Positions 25,807 to 35,772 of a stretch of DNA of 64,000 bases are shown piece by piece. The DNA comes from Fontibacillus phaseoli (GTDB lineage Bacteria; Bacillota; Bacilli; Paenibacillales; Paenibacillaceae), in the NCBI RefSeq assembly GCF_003337355.1, contig NZ_QPJW01000008.1, positions 1 through 64,000 of the forward strand, given 5' to 3'. The notes beneath the pieces are model-generated. The model saw nothing but the letters and a program-made list of their open reading frames with translations. It had not been told where the DNA came from and ran no database searches. How positions within the stretch are numbered: the first letter of the stretch is position 1; each line of letters starts with the position of its first letter. Both the position numbers and the translations under genes were made by a program.

Positions 25807-26547
25807 ATGTATCGGGTTGCCATATGTGATGATGATGGGCAGCAGAGGGAACGGGTCAGGCGAATGTTGCTCGCTTTATCGGTTAAAAGCGGGATCGAAT
25901 TCGCTGTTGCTGAGTTCGAGTCGGGCGAACGATTGATTGAGCATTACGAGAATCAGGGGGATTCCTTTCATATTCTTATCCTTGATATCGAAATGGATGG
26001 ATTGAACGGTATTCAGACCGCGCGGAGGCTGAGGGAGATGAAACGGCACCAGGAACAGATCGTCTTCCTGACGAGTTATGCCGAATATATGCTAGAAAGC
26101 TTTGATGTGGTCACTTTCCAATATCTGATTAAGCCGATCGAACCGGGAATCTTCGAGGCGAAGATGCTGAAATTATGTCTGTATTTTCAAGAGCGAGAGC
26201 AGGAAATTCTGATCATTAAATCGGTGTATGAGGAGATCGTGCTGCGGCAGGAAGATATTATCGCCATTGAAGCGGCCAAAAGTTTGACGGTGAAGAGCAA
26301 GCTCATTTTCACGACGGTCGATGCCATCCATGAAGGCAAGGGATTGATCTCAAGCTATGCCTCGGCACTGAAAGACAGCCGATTCCTGCAGATTCACCGC
26401 TCCATTCTGATTAACCTTATCCATGTTCATAAGTTTGCCGGCGGCAAAGTCGTCATGTCGAACGGAATGGAACTGCCGATTGGACGGTCCAAGATCAAGG
26501 AAGTGAAGGATGCTTGTACTAAATTTATGGTTATGAAGGTGGACTGA
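25807..26547 (+). CDS. LytTR-type response regulator (AgrA/VirR-like)
   Basis: A 246-residue regulator. The receiver domain has D9-D10-D11 in ICDDDGQQ, phosphoacceptor Asp in ILILDIEMDG (about residue 60) and a Lys in YLIKPIE. The C-terminal LytTR DNA-binding domain contains IIAIEAAKSLTV, FLQIHRSILINLIHV and the basic ending LPIGRSKIKEV. The ATG at 25807 follows AAAGGAG. The next gene, a GHKL kinase, starts 5 bases after its stop, forming an Agr-like pair without an AgrB/AgrD peptide system in the window. Confidence 0.92.
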   Translation: MYRVAICDDDGQQRERVRRMLLALSVKSGIEFAVAEFESGERLIEHYENQGDSFHILILDIEMDGLNGIQTARRLREMKRHQEQIVFLTSYAEYMLESFDVVTFQYLIKPIEPGIFEAKMLKLCLYFQEREQEILIIKSVYEEIVLRQEDIIAIEAAKSLTVKSKLIFTTVDAIHEGKGLISSYASALKDSRFLQIHRSILINLIHVHKFAGGKVVMSNGMELPIGRSKIKEVKDACTKFMVMKVD

Positions 26548-26551
26548 AGCG

Positions 26552-27859
26552 ATGGATCCCATTTTACTGCTGCTGAATCTGGGCGTCGCGCTCGTCATGG
26601 TCGTCCAAGTAAACTTCTTCTTTAATTCCGTCTTCGGCAAAGAGAGAAGTAAACCGACGAAATGGATGTATGTGATCGCCTTCCTTATTATTAACGTGAT
26701 ATATCTATCCGTATATTTTTCATCATCGCTTTGGTCCTCGCTGCTTGCGCTGGTGGTGATCTTCTGTCTATCGATGGGGTACGAGGTGGAATTCCGCCTG
26801 AAAATCATATTTTCTGTCCTTTATGCGGTGCTGCTTACGCTCATCAATAACATCTGTCTATTTTTACTTCATCCATCGATTTCCTTGGCAGTGGACAGTT
26901 CGAACTTCACGCTCGAATCGGTACAATTGTTATTTTCCTCAAGCCTTCTATTAAGCTGTACCGTTATGTTCGCCGTCATACAGATCATCCGATTCATGGC
27001 CAAACGCAGAAGCTATCCGCTGCAATTACGCTATTTCTTGCTGTTTCTCAGCGTACCGATCATTAGCATTTACCAGGTGAATGTGCTGACGATCTACAGC
27101 GAGAAAAATATCCATTACTTCCTGTCGGTATCCGGGTTCATCGTGTTGAATGTCCTTGTCGTCTATATACTCGATACGGTGATTGCCAGATTCCAGCTTC
27201 TGCATGAGAATGCTCAGCTGCAGCATCAGATGGATTACCAGGATGCCAATTATGAAAAAACGGTGCACAGCTTCAAAAAAATCAAAAGCATCATCCACGA
27301 TACGAACCAGCAGTTTCTATACGTGGCGGAATGCATCGAAAGAGGCAAGACGACCGAAGCAAGCGAGCATATCCGGGTGACACTGAACAAGATTGAAGGC
27401 GCCTATCATCGGGTGAATACCGGCAATCTGGTGATCGATGCACTGGTGACAAACGCACTGAACATCGGGCAGGCAAACGGAATCCGAATGGAGACGGAGC
27501 TTCGCCTCTATGATCGGGAGCTGCAGATTGAGCGCTATGATCTGTGTGTGGTGCTCGGCAACATGCTGGATAATGCCATCGAAGCATCGAAAAAAGTAAA
27601 AGTAGCCGAGGATCGGAATATCCGGGTTTACATCCGTTCAAGCGAGTCCGCGTTATTCGTCCGAATCCGCAACCACGTGGATCGGGAGGTGACCGATTTG
27701 CGCAGTCGGAAAGCGAGCCCGGATTACCACGGCTTTGGACTTACCAACATCAAGCGAATCTGTGAAAAATACGGTGGACATATGACGATAGAAACCGAAT
27801 CTCAAGCCTTCGACAATATGGTCGTGCTACCGTTTGACACCAAGGATTCCCGGGCGTAA
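26552..27859 (+). CDS. GHKL-type sensor histidine kinase (AgrC-like)
   Basis: A 435-residue kinase with six predicted membrane segments in the first 210 residues, then a dimerisation helix with SIIHDTNQQFLYVAE as the likely phosphoacceptor-His region. The GHKL ATPase core follows (VLGNMLDNAIEASKK, VRIRNHV and GFGLTNIKRICEKYGG). This layout is that of AgrC and related peptide-sensing kinases. It partners the LytTR regulator just upstream; the ligand is unknown. Confidence 0.92.
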   Translation: MDPILLLLNLGVALVMVVQVNFFFNSVFGKERSKPTKWMYVIAFLIINVIYLSVYFSSSLWSSLLALVVIFCLSMGYEVEFRLKIIFSVLYAVLLTLINNICLFLLHPSISLAVDSSNFTLESVQLLFSSSLLLSCTVMFAVIQIIRFMAKRRSYPLQLRYFLLFLSVPIISIYQVNVLTIYSEKNIHYFLSVSGFIVLNVLVVYILDTVIARFQLLHENAQLQHQMDYQDANYEKTVHSFKKIKSIIHDTNQQFLYVAECIERGKTTEASEHIRVTLNKIEGAYHRVNTGNLVIDALVTNALNIGQANGIRMETELRLYDRELQIERYDLCVVLGNMLDNAIEASKKVKVAEDRNIRVYIRSSESALFVRIRNHVDREVTDLRSRKASPDYHGFGLTNIKRICEKYGGHMTIETESQAFDNMVVLPFDTKDSRA

Positions 27860-27888
27860 TGCGTTTCGGGGATTCTTTTTTTCGTTTC
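27842..27888 (+). terminator. Terminator overlapping the kinase stop codon
   Basis: AAGGATTCCCG (27842-27852) pairs with CGGGGATTCTT (27867-27877, two wobbles), followed by TTTTTC. The stem includes the end of the coding sequence, so the serine hydrolase probably has its own promoter. Confidence 0.65.
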
Positions 27889-27970
27889 GGGGCATTTTGG
27901 AATGTTCTACTCACTCTCCTTGTATGATGAAGTCAGAACAAAATCGAAACAGAAAGAGGGAGAAGCCAAG

Positions 27971-30049
27971 ATGAACAAGTGGAGACGGATGAGCGCGACC
28001 GTGATGGCTGTCCTGCTGCTGGCACTGCCGGTGGCGGAAGGAGAGGCATGGGCAAATAGCGACGCAACGACGGGAGATTTAGCCGGGGCGAAGGCGCGCG
28101 AGATGGTGGAGACGCTCATCGAGGGCTATGGTGCGACCGGAGTACAGTATGCAATCCGGGACGAAGGTAAGGTTGTGCTGTCGGGCGGTCTTGGAGTGAA
28201 TGAGGCGGGAAGTAAGGCACCTGTTACGAAGGAGGCCATGTTCGGAATCGGCTCGGTCAGTAAAATGTACGTGACCGCCGCGACGATGATGCTTGCTGAT
28301 GAGGGCAAGGTGAATATCGATCAGCCGTTAACGGAATATATCCCCGAGTTCAAGATGGATGACGAAAGATATAAGCAGATCACGCCCCGGATGCTGATGA
28401 ACCATTCGGCGGGACTGTACGGCTCGCATTACAAGAACAGTATGCTGTTTGAGGACAACGATACGGAAAACCATGATAAGCTGCTTGAGAACCTGCAATC
28501 TGAAAAGTTGAAGTCGGAACCGGGCGAGTATTCCGTCTACGCCAATGACGGATTTCAACTGTTGGAGATTCTGGTGGAACGGGTGAGCGGGATGAGCTAC
28601 AGCGAGTTTCTGGCTCAGGATATCAGCAATCCGCTGCAGCTGACCTCAACGAAAACGCCGCGCGACGATTTCAACCGGGATCGGTTGTATCCGGTTCGTT
28701 TTCCGGGCATTGCCGGAGAGCTGCCAGTAGAGAACGCGAATGTGATCGGAACCGGCGGCATTTATTCCACCGCGGAAGAACTGACCCTGTTCTCGGAAGT
28801 GCTGACGGGAGAACGGCCTGATCTGTTGTCCAAAGCGTCGGCGACAGCCATGCAGAAATCTGAATACCGCAGCGGCGTTTGGGTCAAGGACGAGTCGAAC
28901 ATCTTTGGCTACGGGCTAGGTTGGGATGCGGTCGATCTGGCCCCGTTCGATAACTACGACATAAAAGCGGTAACCAAAGGCGGCGACACGGTCCTGTATC
29001 ATTCGGCGCTGATCGCCCTGCCTGAACAAGATATCTCTATTGCGCTGCTGTCCTCGGGCGGTTCGTCCATTTTTAATACGGTGGCGGCGAGTAATATTTT
29101 ACTGGCGTACTTGAAAGAGACCGGGAATATCGCGGATATTCAGCCAGATAAAACCTTTGCGGTCCCTGCCAAAAAAGACATGCCGGACAGCCTGAACGCT
29201 TACTCCGGGTTGTATGGAACCGTGGGGTCAACGCTCCAAATTACGATTGGCAACGGAGAAGTGGACCTGCCCGGAATGATGGACGGTTTGATTCCGGAGC
29301 AAACCTACGTATATACCGGCGATCGCGAATTTACCGGCAAGGATGGACGCACCGTGATCAGCTTCGACGACCAGAGTAACGGACATACGTACGTCCGCGT
29401 TAAGAGTTATCTGGAGCTTCCCGGACTAGGACAGTCGGTGATCGCTTATTATGAATCCCAGAAGCTGGCCAATAACCCGCTGGCCGATTCCGTGGCACAG
29501 ACCTGGACAGAGCGAAACGGAAAGACCTATTATGCAGTAGACGAGAAGATCAATTCGCTGTTTTATTTCTCACCTCAGATTCTGTCGAAAACGATTGAGT
29601 TAAACGGGCAAAACGGCTACGCCAACGGAACGAAAATCAAGGACGGGGACCATGCAGTGAACATTGCAGAAATCCCGGTCATGAACGGCCGCGATGTCTT
29701 CGACCTGACCTTCTCCAAAAAGGATGGTGTCGAGTACTTGCAGGCCGACGGTCGGATCTATATCAGCGAAGCGGCTGTGAAGCCGATCTACGAAGGCGTC
29801 GCTTCCAACGTCACTATCCCGGTATCGGGTAATGCGCGCTGGTTCAAGGTCGGCGAGGGAGCCGCAGGCAGGACCATGACCGTTGACCTGTCCCGGAATG
29901 GCGGTTTCGCCGTGTACGATGCGAACGGTGCGCCGGTGAATATTTCGGTTGCCACGGGCACGAATACGGCAGTGCTGCCGGAGAACGGCTTGATTGTCTT
30001 TGGCGGTCGGGGCGGCGACATCATGACGATTACGATGGAGTCGAAATAA
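27971..30049 (+). CDS. Secreted serine hydrolase / class C beta-lactamase-like protein
   Basis: A 692-residue exported enzyme. A signal peptide (TVMAVLLLALPVAEGEAWA, cleavage near residue 29) precedes a beta-lactamase/DD-peptidase domain with the SxxK motif GSVSKM, the YxN motif VYANDGF and a region (TVLYHSALIAL) where the third HxG/KTG motif would be; here it is degenerate. About 300 C-terminal residues form beta-rich domains of unknown type. The ATG at 27971 has AGAGGGAGAA upstream. Such proteins are peptidases or esterases more often than true beta-lactamases. It follows an Agr-like pair that may control it. Confidence 0.85.
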   Translation: MNKWRRMSATVMAVLLLALPVAEGEAWANSDATTGDLAGAKAREMVETLIEGYGATGVQYAIRDEGKVVLSGGLGVNEAGSKAPVTKEAMFGIGSVSKMYVTAATMMLADEGKVNIDQPLTEYIPEFKMDDERYKQITPRMLMNHSAGLYGSHYKNSMLFEDNDTENHDKLLENLQSEKLKSEPGEYSVYANDGFQLLEILVERVSGMSYSEFLAQDISNPLQLTSTKTPRDDFNRDRLYPVRFPGIAGELPVENANVIGTGGIYSTAEELTLFSEVLTGERPDLLSKASATAMQKSEYRSGVWVKDESNIFGYGLGWDAVDLAPFDNYDIKAVTKGGDTVLYHSALIALPEQDISIALLSSGGSSIFNTVAASNILLAYLKETGNIADIQPDKTFAVPAKKDMPDSLNAYSGLYGTVGSTLQITIGNGEVDLPGMMDGLIPEQTYVYTGDREFTGKDGRTVISFDDQSNGHTYVRVKSYLELPGLGQSVIAYYESQKLANNPLADSVAQTWTERNGKTYYAVDEKINSLFYFSPQILSKTIELNGQNGYANGTKIKDGDHAVNIAEIPVMNGRDVFDLTFSKKDGVEYLQADGRIYISEAAVKPIYEGVASNVTIPVSGNARWFKVGEGAAGRTMTVDLSRNGGFAVYDANGAPVNISVATGTNTAVLPENGLIVFGGRGGDIMTITMESK

Positions 30050-30090
30050 GCGGAACACCCTCAGAAATAAAATAGGATAACATTTGAAAG

Positions 30091-30137
30091 AAACCAAGAA
30101 GCTAAGCAGCCTGTTCTCGCTTAGCATCTTGGTTTTT
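30091..30137 (+). terminator. Intrinsic terminator of the serine hydrolase gene
   Basis: AACCAAGA-A-GCTAAGC pairs with GCTTAGC-A-TCTTGGTT (30092-30107 with 30119-30134, one internal A/A mismatch), followed by Ts. Confidence 0.82.
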
Positions 30138-30333
30138 GGCGTCCATGGCTACTTTCTTTATCCAATTGGGCAAGGGAAAGCCACCCGACCTCAAGTGATC
30201 TCGTCTTATAGATGGTTATTATCGGGTTAACTTTATTGCCTTGATCCGCGAGCTTACGGTTCACCAAATTAGCACCATTCCAAAAATCCGTCAATACCAA
30301 AAAAACATTTTCCCATTTGAAATTAGCAGCTTT
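30121..30333 (-). pseudogene. Possible minus-strand gene remnant
   Basis: A 71-codon frame without a credible start codon reads NVFLVLTDFWNGANLVNRKL, then LEVGWLSLAQLDKE. It looks protein-like in composition and ends inside the terminator hairpin. I cannot name the family. Apart from this and the terminator, the gap before mqo holds only AT-rich sequence. Confidence 0.3.
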
Positions 30334-30420
30334 TTAATAACATATATCTATCATATAATAGTAGATATCTAAAAATGTTAATAAGTATTTTTAAAATATT
30401 AGCGCATAAGGACGGTAAAA

Positions 30421-31926
30421 ATGAACAACAGACAAACCGAAACAGATGTTGTCTTAATTGGTGCTGGCATCATGAGTGCAACTTTGGGTTCGCTTCTGAA
30501 AGAATTAGTACCGGACTGGAAGATTACCGTGATCGAGAAACTGGCGAAGGCAGGAGAAGAAAGCTCCAACGAGTGGAATAATGCGGGAACGGGGCATTCT
30601 GCACTCTGCGAGCTTAATTACACCGTCGAGAAACCGGATGGATCCATAGATATTAGCAAAGCGATAAAAGTGAATGAAGAGTTTCAGGTTTCAAGGCAAT
30701 TTTGGTCTTACCTTGTAAATAGCAATCTGATCCGTAACCCGAAGGATTTTATCGTGCCTGTACCTCATATGAGCTTTGTCCAAGGGGAGAAGGATGTCAC
30801 GTTTTTAAAAAAACGTTATGAAGCGCTGTCCAACAACCCGTTGTTCCAAGGGATGGAGTACTCCGAGGATCCGGCTAAACTTGCGGAATGGATTCCGCTG
30901 ATGATGAAAGGCCGGGCATCGAATCAACCTATAGCGGCAACGCGAAGCGAAGCGGGTACGGATGTCAACTTTGGCGCATTAACCCGCATTTTGCTTACCC
31001 ATTTAAAGAGTAAAGACGTCGATATTCATTACAACCATCATGTGGATGATATTATGCGGACTAGCCGCGGCGCATGGGAATTGAAAGTACGGAATGTGGA
31101 TAACGGCCATGTCGAACGTCTTGCTGCTAAATTCGTTTTTATCGGCGGTGGGGGAGGCAGCCTGCATTTGCTGCAAAAATCCGGTATTCCTGAAGGTAAA
31201 GGGATCGGAGGATTTCCGGTTAGCGGATTATTTTTGGTGTGCAAGAAACCGGAAATTGTTGCGCAGCATCATGCCAAAGTATACGGACAAGCTCCAGTTG
31301 GGGCTCCCCCCATGTCGGTCCCGCATCTGGATACCAGATTTATCGACAATAATGAATCGTTGTTATTCGGGCCGTTTGCCGGCTTCTCGCCAAAGTTTTT
31401 GCAAACCGGGTCCATGTTGGATTTGATTACTTCCGTGAAACCGCATAACCTCGTAACGATGCTGGCGGCCGGCGTAAAGAATGCCTCTTTGACGACTTAC
31501 CTGATCAAGCAAGTGATATTATCGAAAGAAAAGCGCATGGAAGCTTTACGGGAATTTCTCCCGAACGCGAAAAGCGAGGATTGGGATCTGCTTGTAGCAG
31601 GACAACGAGTGCAAATTATAAAAGATACGGCTGCCGGCAAAGGAATGCTTCAATTCGGTACGGAAGTCATTAGTGCCGCCGATGGCTCCATCGCGGCATT
31701 GCTCGGCGCATCTCCCGGGGCTTCTACGGCTGTTTCCGTCATGCTGGAGGTTATCCATAAATGCTTCCCGCAACATATCGAAGCGTGGCATTCTAAAATA
31801 AGTGAAATGATTCCTTCGTATGGGGTGGCACTATTGGAAAACCCGGAGCTGATCCATGAAATTCATACATCAACAGCGCAGTCGCTTGGTCTAACCCGTG
31901 AGTTTGACCTGCAATCCGTCATGTAG
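30421..31926 (+). CDS. mqo: Malate:quinone oxidoreductase
   Basis: A 501-residue membrane-associated FAD enzyme that oxidises malate to oxaloacetate and reduces quinone, bypassing malate dehydrogenase in the TCA cycle. The N-terminal FAD motif is [20 protein letters not shown], followed by the mqo-specific [22 protein letters not shown] and [20 protein letters not shown]. Its length is normal for the family. A decayed second copy of the first 60 codons lies at 50238. The ribosome site AAGGACGG is 6 bases upstream of the ATG. Confidence 0.96.
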   Translation: MNNRQTETDVVLIGAGIMSATLGSLLKELVPDWKITVIEKLAKAGEESSNEWNNAGTGHSALCELNYTVEKPDGSIDISKAIKVNEEFQVSRQFWSYLVNSNLIRNPKDFIVPVPHMSFVQGEKDVTFLKKRYEALSNNPLFQGMEYSEDPAKLAEWIPLMMKGRASNQPIAATRSEAGTDVNFGALTRILLTHLKSKDVDIHYNHHVDDIMRTSRGAWELKVRNVDNGHVERLAAKFVFIGGGGGSLHLLQKSGIPEGKGIGGFPVSGLFLVCKKPEIVAQHHAKVYGQAPVGAPPMSVPHLDTRFIDNNESLLFGPFAGFSPKFLQTGSMLDLITSVKPHNLVTMLAAGVKNASLTTYLIKQVILSKEKRMEALREFLPNAKSEDWDLLVAGQRVQIIKDTAAGKGMLQFGTEVISAADGSIAALLGASPGASTAVSVMLEVIHKCFPQHIEAWHSKISEMIPSYGVALLENPELIHEIHTSTAQSLGLTREFDLQSVM

Positions 31927-32111
31927 ACCGTACAAAAATAAATTAAAGTTCAACGGCCATTGTCCTGCATCCTTGAATGAATGTATATGCGTCGAAGGCG
32001 TGCCTCTCCTACAAAGCGGACTTAAATAACGGTATAATACTTATATCCAAAACCGTAGTATGGAAAATCAGGCGTATTCCGGGTACGCCCTAACCGCAGG
32101 AGGAGAACCGC

Positions 32112-33026
32112 ATGAAGTCGATCACCGTTCAAAGCCTTACGGAAACGTTCAAATTGGAAGTGCTTGCGGGAGCCAGCCGCATGGATCGCGTGATTACCCG
32201 TCCGCGGACGCACAGGCCGGGGCTGGAGTTTGTAGGGTATTTTGACTTTTTTCCTATGGAACGGGTGCAAGTGCTCGGCCGCAAGGAAATTAACTATTTA
32301 TTGACGCTAAGCGTGGAGGAACGCAAGCTGCATATCGGGAACATCGTCAAGTATCATCCGCCATGCTTTATTGTGACATCGGGACAGCAGGAGATCCCGT
32401 ATCTGAAGCTATTCTGCGATCAGGAGGGCATTCCGCTGTTGTGGACGCCGGAGACGACCACGGAATTTATCGCCAAGCTGGACAGATACCTGGTGAAGGC
32501 CATGGCCCCGGAGATTTCGATTCATGGGGTGTGCGTAAACGTATCGGGCATTGGCATTCTGCTCAGGGGCAAATCCGGCATAGGTAAGAGCGAGACGGCC
32601 CATACGCTCATCCGAAGAGGTCACCGGTTCGTCGCGGACGATATTGTCGTGCTCAAGAAGTTGGGGCCGGCGACGCTGCTAGGCACGCATAACGAGACCA
32701 CGAGGGAGTTCCTCGCGCTGCGCAGCATCGGCCTGATCAATGTCGTGCGCCAATACGGGCGCAGGGCCTTTCAGGACGAGACGCGAATCGTGCTCGATAT
32801 TGAGCTTGCGCCTTGGCAGGAGAATTCCCTGAACAATGAGCTGGAGGTAGTTCCCCAGTTCACGGAATATTTAGGCGTCCAGATCCCGCATATCGAAGTC
32901 CAGCTTCAGCCTGGACGCGACGTAGCCGGTTTGATCGAGGCGGCCGCCAACAACTGGTATCTCAAGCAGCTCGGGTACAGCGCGGCGGAAGAGTTCATGC
33001 AGCGGATCGAGAACGAGATGCAGTAG
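32112..33026 (+). CDS. HPr kinase/phosphorylase-like protein with altered signature
   Basis: A 304-residue protein aligned end to end with HprK: an N-terminal regulatory domain, then the C-terminal catalytic domain with the His of SIHGVCVNV, P-loop GKSGIGKSETA and HRFVADDIV. The family signature near residue 200, normally E-[I/V]-R-G-[L/M]-G-[I/V]-I-N-V, reads A-L-R-S-I-G-L-I-N-V here, so the Glu and first Gly are replaced. HprK phosphorylates HPr on Ser46 to drive catabolite repression. It is not next to lgt as the usual hprK is, and is probably a paralogue. RBS AGGAGGAG. Confidence 0.85.
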   Translation: MKSITVQSLTETFKLEVLAGASRMDRVITRPRTHRPGLEFVGYFDFFPMERVQVLGRKEINYLLTLSVEERKLHIGNIVKYHPPCFIVTSGQQEIPYLKLFCDQEGIPLLWTPETTTEFIAKLDRYLVKAMAPEISIHGVCVNVSGIGILLRGKSGIGKSETAHTLIRRGHRFVADDIVVLKKLGPATLLGTHNETTREFLALRSIGLINVVRQYGRRAFQDETRIVLDIELAPWQENSLNNELEVVPQFTEYLGVQIPHIEVQLQPGRDVAGLIEAAANNWYLKQLGYSAAEEFMQRIENEMQ

Positions 33027-33075
33027 GATAATAAAGAAGGAGCAGGCGAGAACGCCTGCTCCTTCTTTATTATCC
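33026..33075. terminator. Bidirectional terminator with a 23-base perfect stem
   Basis: Positions 33026-33048 and 33053-33075 are perfectly complementary around an AGAA loop. It serves both the HprK-like gene and the convergent minus-strand gene. Confidence 0.8.
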
Positions 33076-33087
33076 TTACGAACTGGT

Positions 33088-34014
33088 TTATTCAATCGCA
33101 TCCATTGCGGCTTCAACTTGGGCTTCTACGGACGTATCTATGTATTGCATGTTGACAGTGTATCCAGTGTCCGTTCCTTTTAATAAAAGCATGATTTTTG
33201 TGCCTCCCACGTTCCACTTGCTTGTTAAATAACCTCCGTCAGCAAGGGGGATTTGCTCGTGTGTGTCCTTATATGCAGCAATAATATCACTTTCCGGTTG
33301 ACCGTAAACTTCAGCCAGATTATCAAACATGCCTTCATAAACGCCTATTAACCCGGATTCATCAAAACCTGAAATATCGGGGGTAAATGCTATTTTGGCC
33401 AGTTTGTTTTTGTAGAAGATATATAATTCTTCAGGGTCATCGAGCGATTCCTGGTACAAAAGGAGATAAATATCGCCCGATCCCCCTTCATCGAGAAGCA
33501 GCTTCTCACCGGAAACGGCCTTCATTTGGTCCGGGCTTACTCCCCATACCGGAACAGGGGCGGTTGCCGCCGGCTTTTCACCGATCCAGGCGATGCCCTT
33601 AGAGGCATCCGCTCCGACGACTTTACCGGTTAATGGCTTGACGGCCGATAAAGGAATGTACGTGGTTCCGTTCATCGCCTTGGCCGGTGCGGCCAGAAGG
33701 GTTGCGGTTCCGTTGATTTTGGCTTTCTTGCTGCCTGTCTGTACGGTGATATACGAACCGGCCGTATTTTTCGCCGTGACCGACTTACTTTTGCTATCGA
33801 CGGTCGTGGTATAATTTAATTCGGTTAGAACCGCCTTCATCGGAATGAGCGTGGTGCCCTTTTCAACGACGGTTGGTAATTTCGCCGATGAAACCTTGCC
33901 GTCTATGTAGAGAGTGTAAGTAGGGGCCGCGGCGGAAGTGGAGGGAGCGTAAGAGAAAAGACCGGCGAAGATGGTCAGGCACCCTATAAGCGTTAAACAA
34001 ACTGTTTTCTTCAT
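33088..34014 (-). CDS. Secreted stalk-domain (copper amine oxidase N-terminal-like) protein
   Basis: A 308-residue exported protein. After a signal peptide (LTLIGCLTIFAGLFSYAPSTSAAA) comes a copper-amine-oxidase N-like or stalk domain of about 115 residues (YTLYIDGKVSSAKLPTVVEKG, LIPMKAVLTEL, YIPLSAVKPLTG), common in secreted Paenibacillus proteins. The C-terminal 150 residues are uncharacterised. The ATG at 34014 has AAAGGAG 6 bases upstream. The domain is thought to be structural or cell-surface associated. Confidence 0.82.
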   Translation of the reverse strand: MKKTVCLTLIGCLTIFAGLFSYAPSTSAAAPTYTLYIDGKVSSAKLPTVVEKGTTLIPMKAVLTELNYTTTVDSKSKSVTAKNTAGSYITVQTGSKKAKINGTATLLAAPAKAMNGTTYIPLSAVKPLTGKVVGADASKGIAWIGEKPAATAPVPVWGVSPDQMKAVSGEKLLLDEGGSGDIYLLLYQESLDDPEELYIFYKNKLAKIAFTPDISGFDESGLIGVYEGMFDNLAEVYGQPESDIIAAYKDTHEQIPLADGGYLTSKWNVGGTKIMLLLKGTDTGYTVNMQYIDTSVEAQVEAAMDAIE

Positions 34015-34160
34015 ATTGTCTCCTTTTGCCATGATTTTGGTTTCAAAATAATAAGTCTATTTTCTTGAATATAACATAGTTTGCTTTCATAATTGATCCA
34101 TAATTTTCCTAATGAAAAAATTATTTTGCCTTGTCGGATTGCGGAAAGGGAGTAAGACGG

Positions 34161-34922
34161 ATGACAGTGTTGTACGAGGATGAGACCGGGGATTGGGGCA
34201 AGCTGGTTGTTTACGAAACGTCGCATTTTGATGGGGAACCCGGAAGATACCGCGTTCTGGCATTTTCGGACGGATCGGCTCAGGGGGTCATGGACGTAGA
34301 CTCTCCTGAGCGCATCGTATTCGAATATCCCCGGGCCATTCTTCATCTTATGGAAACGTATCTTCCGGACTACAATGAAGTGTTTGTCATCGGTCTCGGC
34401 ATCGGAACTATTCCCGCCAGGCTCAAGGACAAAAGGGTAAAAGTGGCGGAGATCGATCCGCGGGTAAAGGAGGTCAGCCGTCGTTACTTCGGATACGCCC
34501 TGTCCAATGTGGAGGTTGGGGACGGACGAAGCTTGCTGGAAAGGGAGCGGAATCTTCTCTATGATTTCGTGGTTCTCGATGCTTTTACGGAGAAGGATAC
34601 CCCGCTTCATCTGCTTTCCGAGCCTTTCTTCACACTATGCAAGGACAAGCTGAACGAGCGGGGCGGCCTCATAATGAACCTGTTCGGCCGCGGGGCATCC
34701 GATAACCTGATCTGTGCCGTGCACACCACGCTACGGTCCGTATTTACTTATACCTGTTGCTTCGAATTGCCCCAGACGGGAGCGGCCGATAAAAGAAACA
34801 TCCTACTCATGGGGGCGCGGCAGCCGATACGGTTCCGGGAAAAGGAGATGGCCGGGTTCGTCGCGTTCAAACCGGAGGAAGGATACATCATCCAGGATCG
34901 GAATGAAAATTACCGATTGTAA
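34161..34922 (+). CDS. Spermidine synthase-like methyltransferase-fold protein
   Basis: A 253-residue protein of the SpeE/PABMT fold: EVFVIGLGIGTIPARL, VAEIDPRVKEVSRRYFGY, GDGRSLLERERNLLYDFVVLDAF and LFGRGASDNLI. The N-terminal tetramerisation domain is short. The active-site region after FVVLDAF reads TEKDTPLHLLSEPFF, as in many SpeE-like proteins not proven to make spermidine. The window also carries a decarboxylase-based polyamine route at 53-56 kb, so this gene may do something else. The ATG follows AAGGGAGTA. Confidence 0.8.
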   Translation: MTVLYEDETGDWGKLVVYETSHFDGEPGRYRVLAFSDGSAQGVMDVDSPERIVFEYPRAILHLMETYLPDYNEVFVIGLGIGTIPARLKDKRVKVAEIDPRVKEVSRRYFGYALSNVEVGDGRSLLERERNLLYDFVVLDAFTEKDTPLHLLSEPFFTLCKDKLNERGGLIMNLFGRGASDNLICAVHTTLRSVFTYTCCFELPQTGAADKRNILLMGARQPIRFREKEMAGFVAFKPEEGYIIQDRNENYRL

Positions 34923-34987
34923 AAAGAGGGCATGAACGGTATAATTCATCACTTATGAAGGGTACGAGATAAAGGAGCTAAATTATC

Positions 34988-35647
34988 ATGAAGAACTACG
35001 GAATTCCGGACAATGCGCTCATTACCGTCGCGGGTACGGTCGGGGTGGGCAAATCGACGCTGACCACTTCGCTCGCCAGGCGGTTGGGGTTCAAGATTTC
35101 ACTGGAAAAGGTGGACCATAACCCTTATCTGGAGAAGTTTTATGCTGATTTTGAGCGCTGGAGCTTTCATTTGCAAATCTACTTTTTGGCCGAACGATTT
35201 AAGGAACAGAAGGGGATTTTTGCAGCGGGCGGAGGGTTTATCCAGGATCGTTCCATTTACGAAGATACCGGGATCTTTGCCAAAATGCATGCCGATCAAG
35301 GCACGATGTCGGCAACGGACTACCAAACGTATACCAGTCTGTTTGAGGCGATGGTGATGACGCCTTATTTCCCGCACCCTGATGTGCTGATTTATTTGGA
35401 AGGCAGCCTGCCTGCCATCCTGTCCCGCATTCAGGAACGCGGCCGCGAAATGGAAGTCCGAACGGAGCGCTCGTACTGGGAACATATGCATGCCCGTTAT
35501 GCCGCGTGGATCGACGGTTTTACCGCTTGCCCGGTGCTGCGTCTGAACATCGAGGAATACGACGTGAACGACCCGGCGTCGCTGGATGATATTGTTCGCC
35601 GAATCGGCGATACGATTCAACGAACGAAGCTTGCATACCCGGTGTAA
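34988..35647 (+). CDS. Deoxynucleoside kinase (Dgk/Dck family)
   Basis: A 219-residue kinase with P-loop AGTVGVGKSTL, substrate motifs EKVDHNPYLEKFYAD and DRSIYEDTGIFAK, and the LID region RIQERGREMEV. It phosphorylates deoxyadenosine, deoxyguanosine or deoxycytidine at the 5' position for salvage. It has the usual length of Bacillus dgk/dck products; which base it prefers is not clear. AAAGGAG lies about 9 bases before the ATG. Confidence 0.9.
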   Translation: MKNYGIPDNALITVAGTVGVGKSTLTTSLARRLGFKISLEKVDHNPYLEKFYADFERWSFHLQIYFLAERFKEQKGIFAAGGGFIQDRSIYEDTGIFAKMHADQGTMSATDYQTYTSLFEAMVMTPYFPHPDVLIYLEGSLPAILSRIQERGREMEVRTERSYWEHMHARYAAWIDGFTACPVLRLNIEEYDVNDPASLDDIVRRIGDTIQRTKLAYPV

Positions 35648-35702
35648 CTTCAAGGGATGTGTGGGACGGAACTCCCCCGGTACATCTTATAAATAAATGT
35701 CC

Positions 35703-35750
35703 AGCCTGCGGAATGGTGGAAAAAATTCCTTGCCATTCGCAGGCTTTTCT
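35703..35750 (+). terminator. Intrinsic terminator of the deoxynucleoside kinase gene
   Basis: AGCCTGCG-G-AATGG pairs with CCATT-CGCAGGCT (one bulged G), followed by TTTCTG. Confidence 0.7.
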
Positions 35751-35772
35751 GTTATTTTTGATATTATCAAAG

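Noticed and set aside
27971..30049. Calling the serine hydrolase a beta-lactamase resistance gene
   Set aside because: SxxK and YxN motifs are present, but the third motif is degenerate and the long C-terminal extension is unlike true beta-lactamases.
34161..34922. Naming the SpeE-like gene speE
   Set aside because: The fold matches, but active-site residues for putrescine and decarboxylated SAM cannot be confirmed by eye, and a separate polyamine route is encoded nearby.
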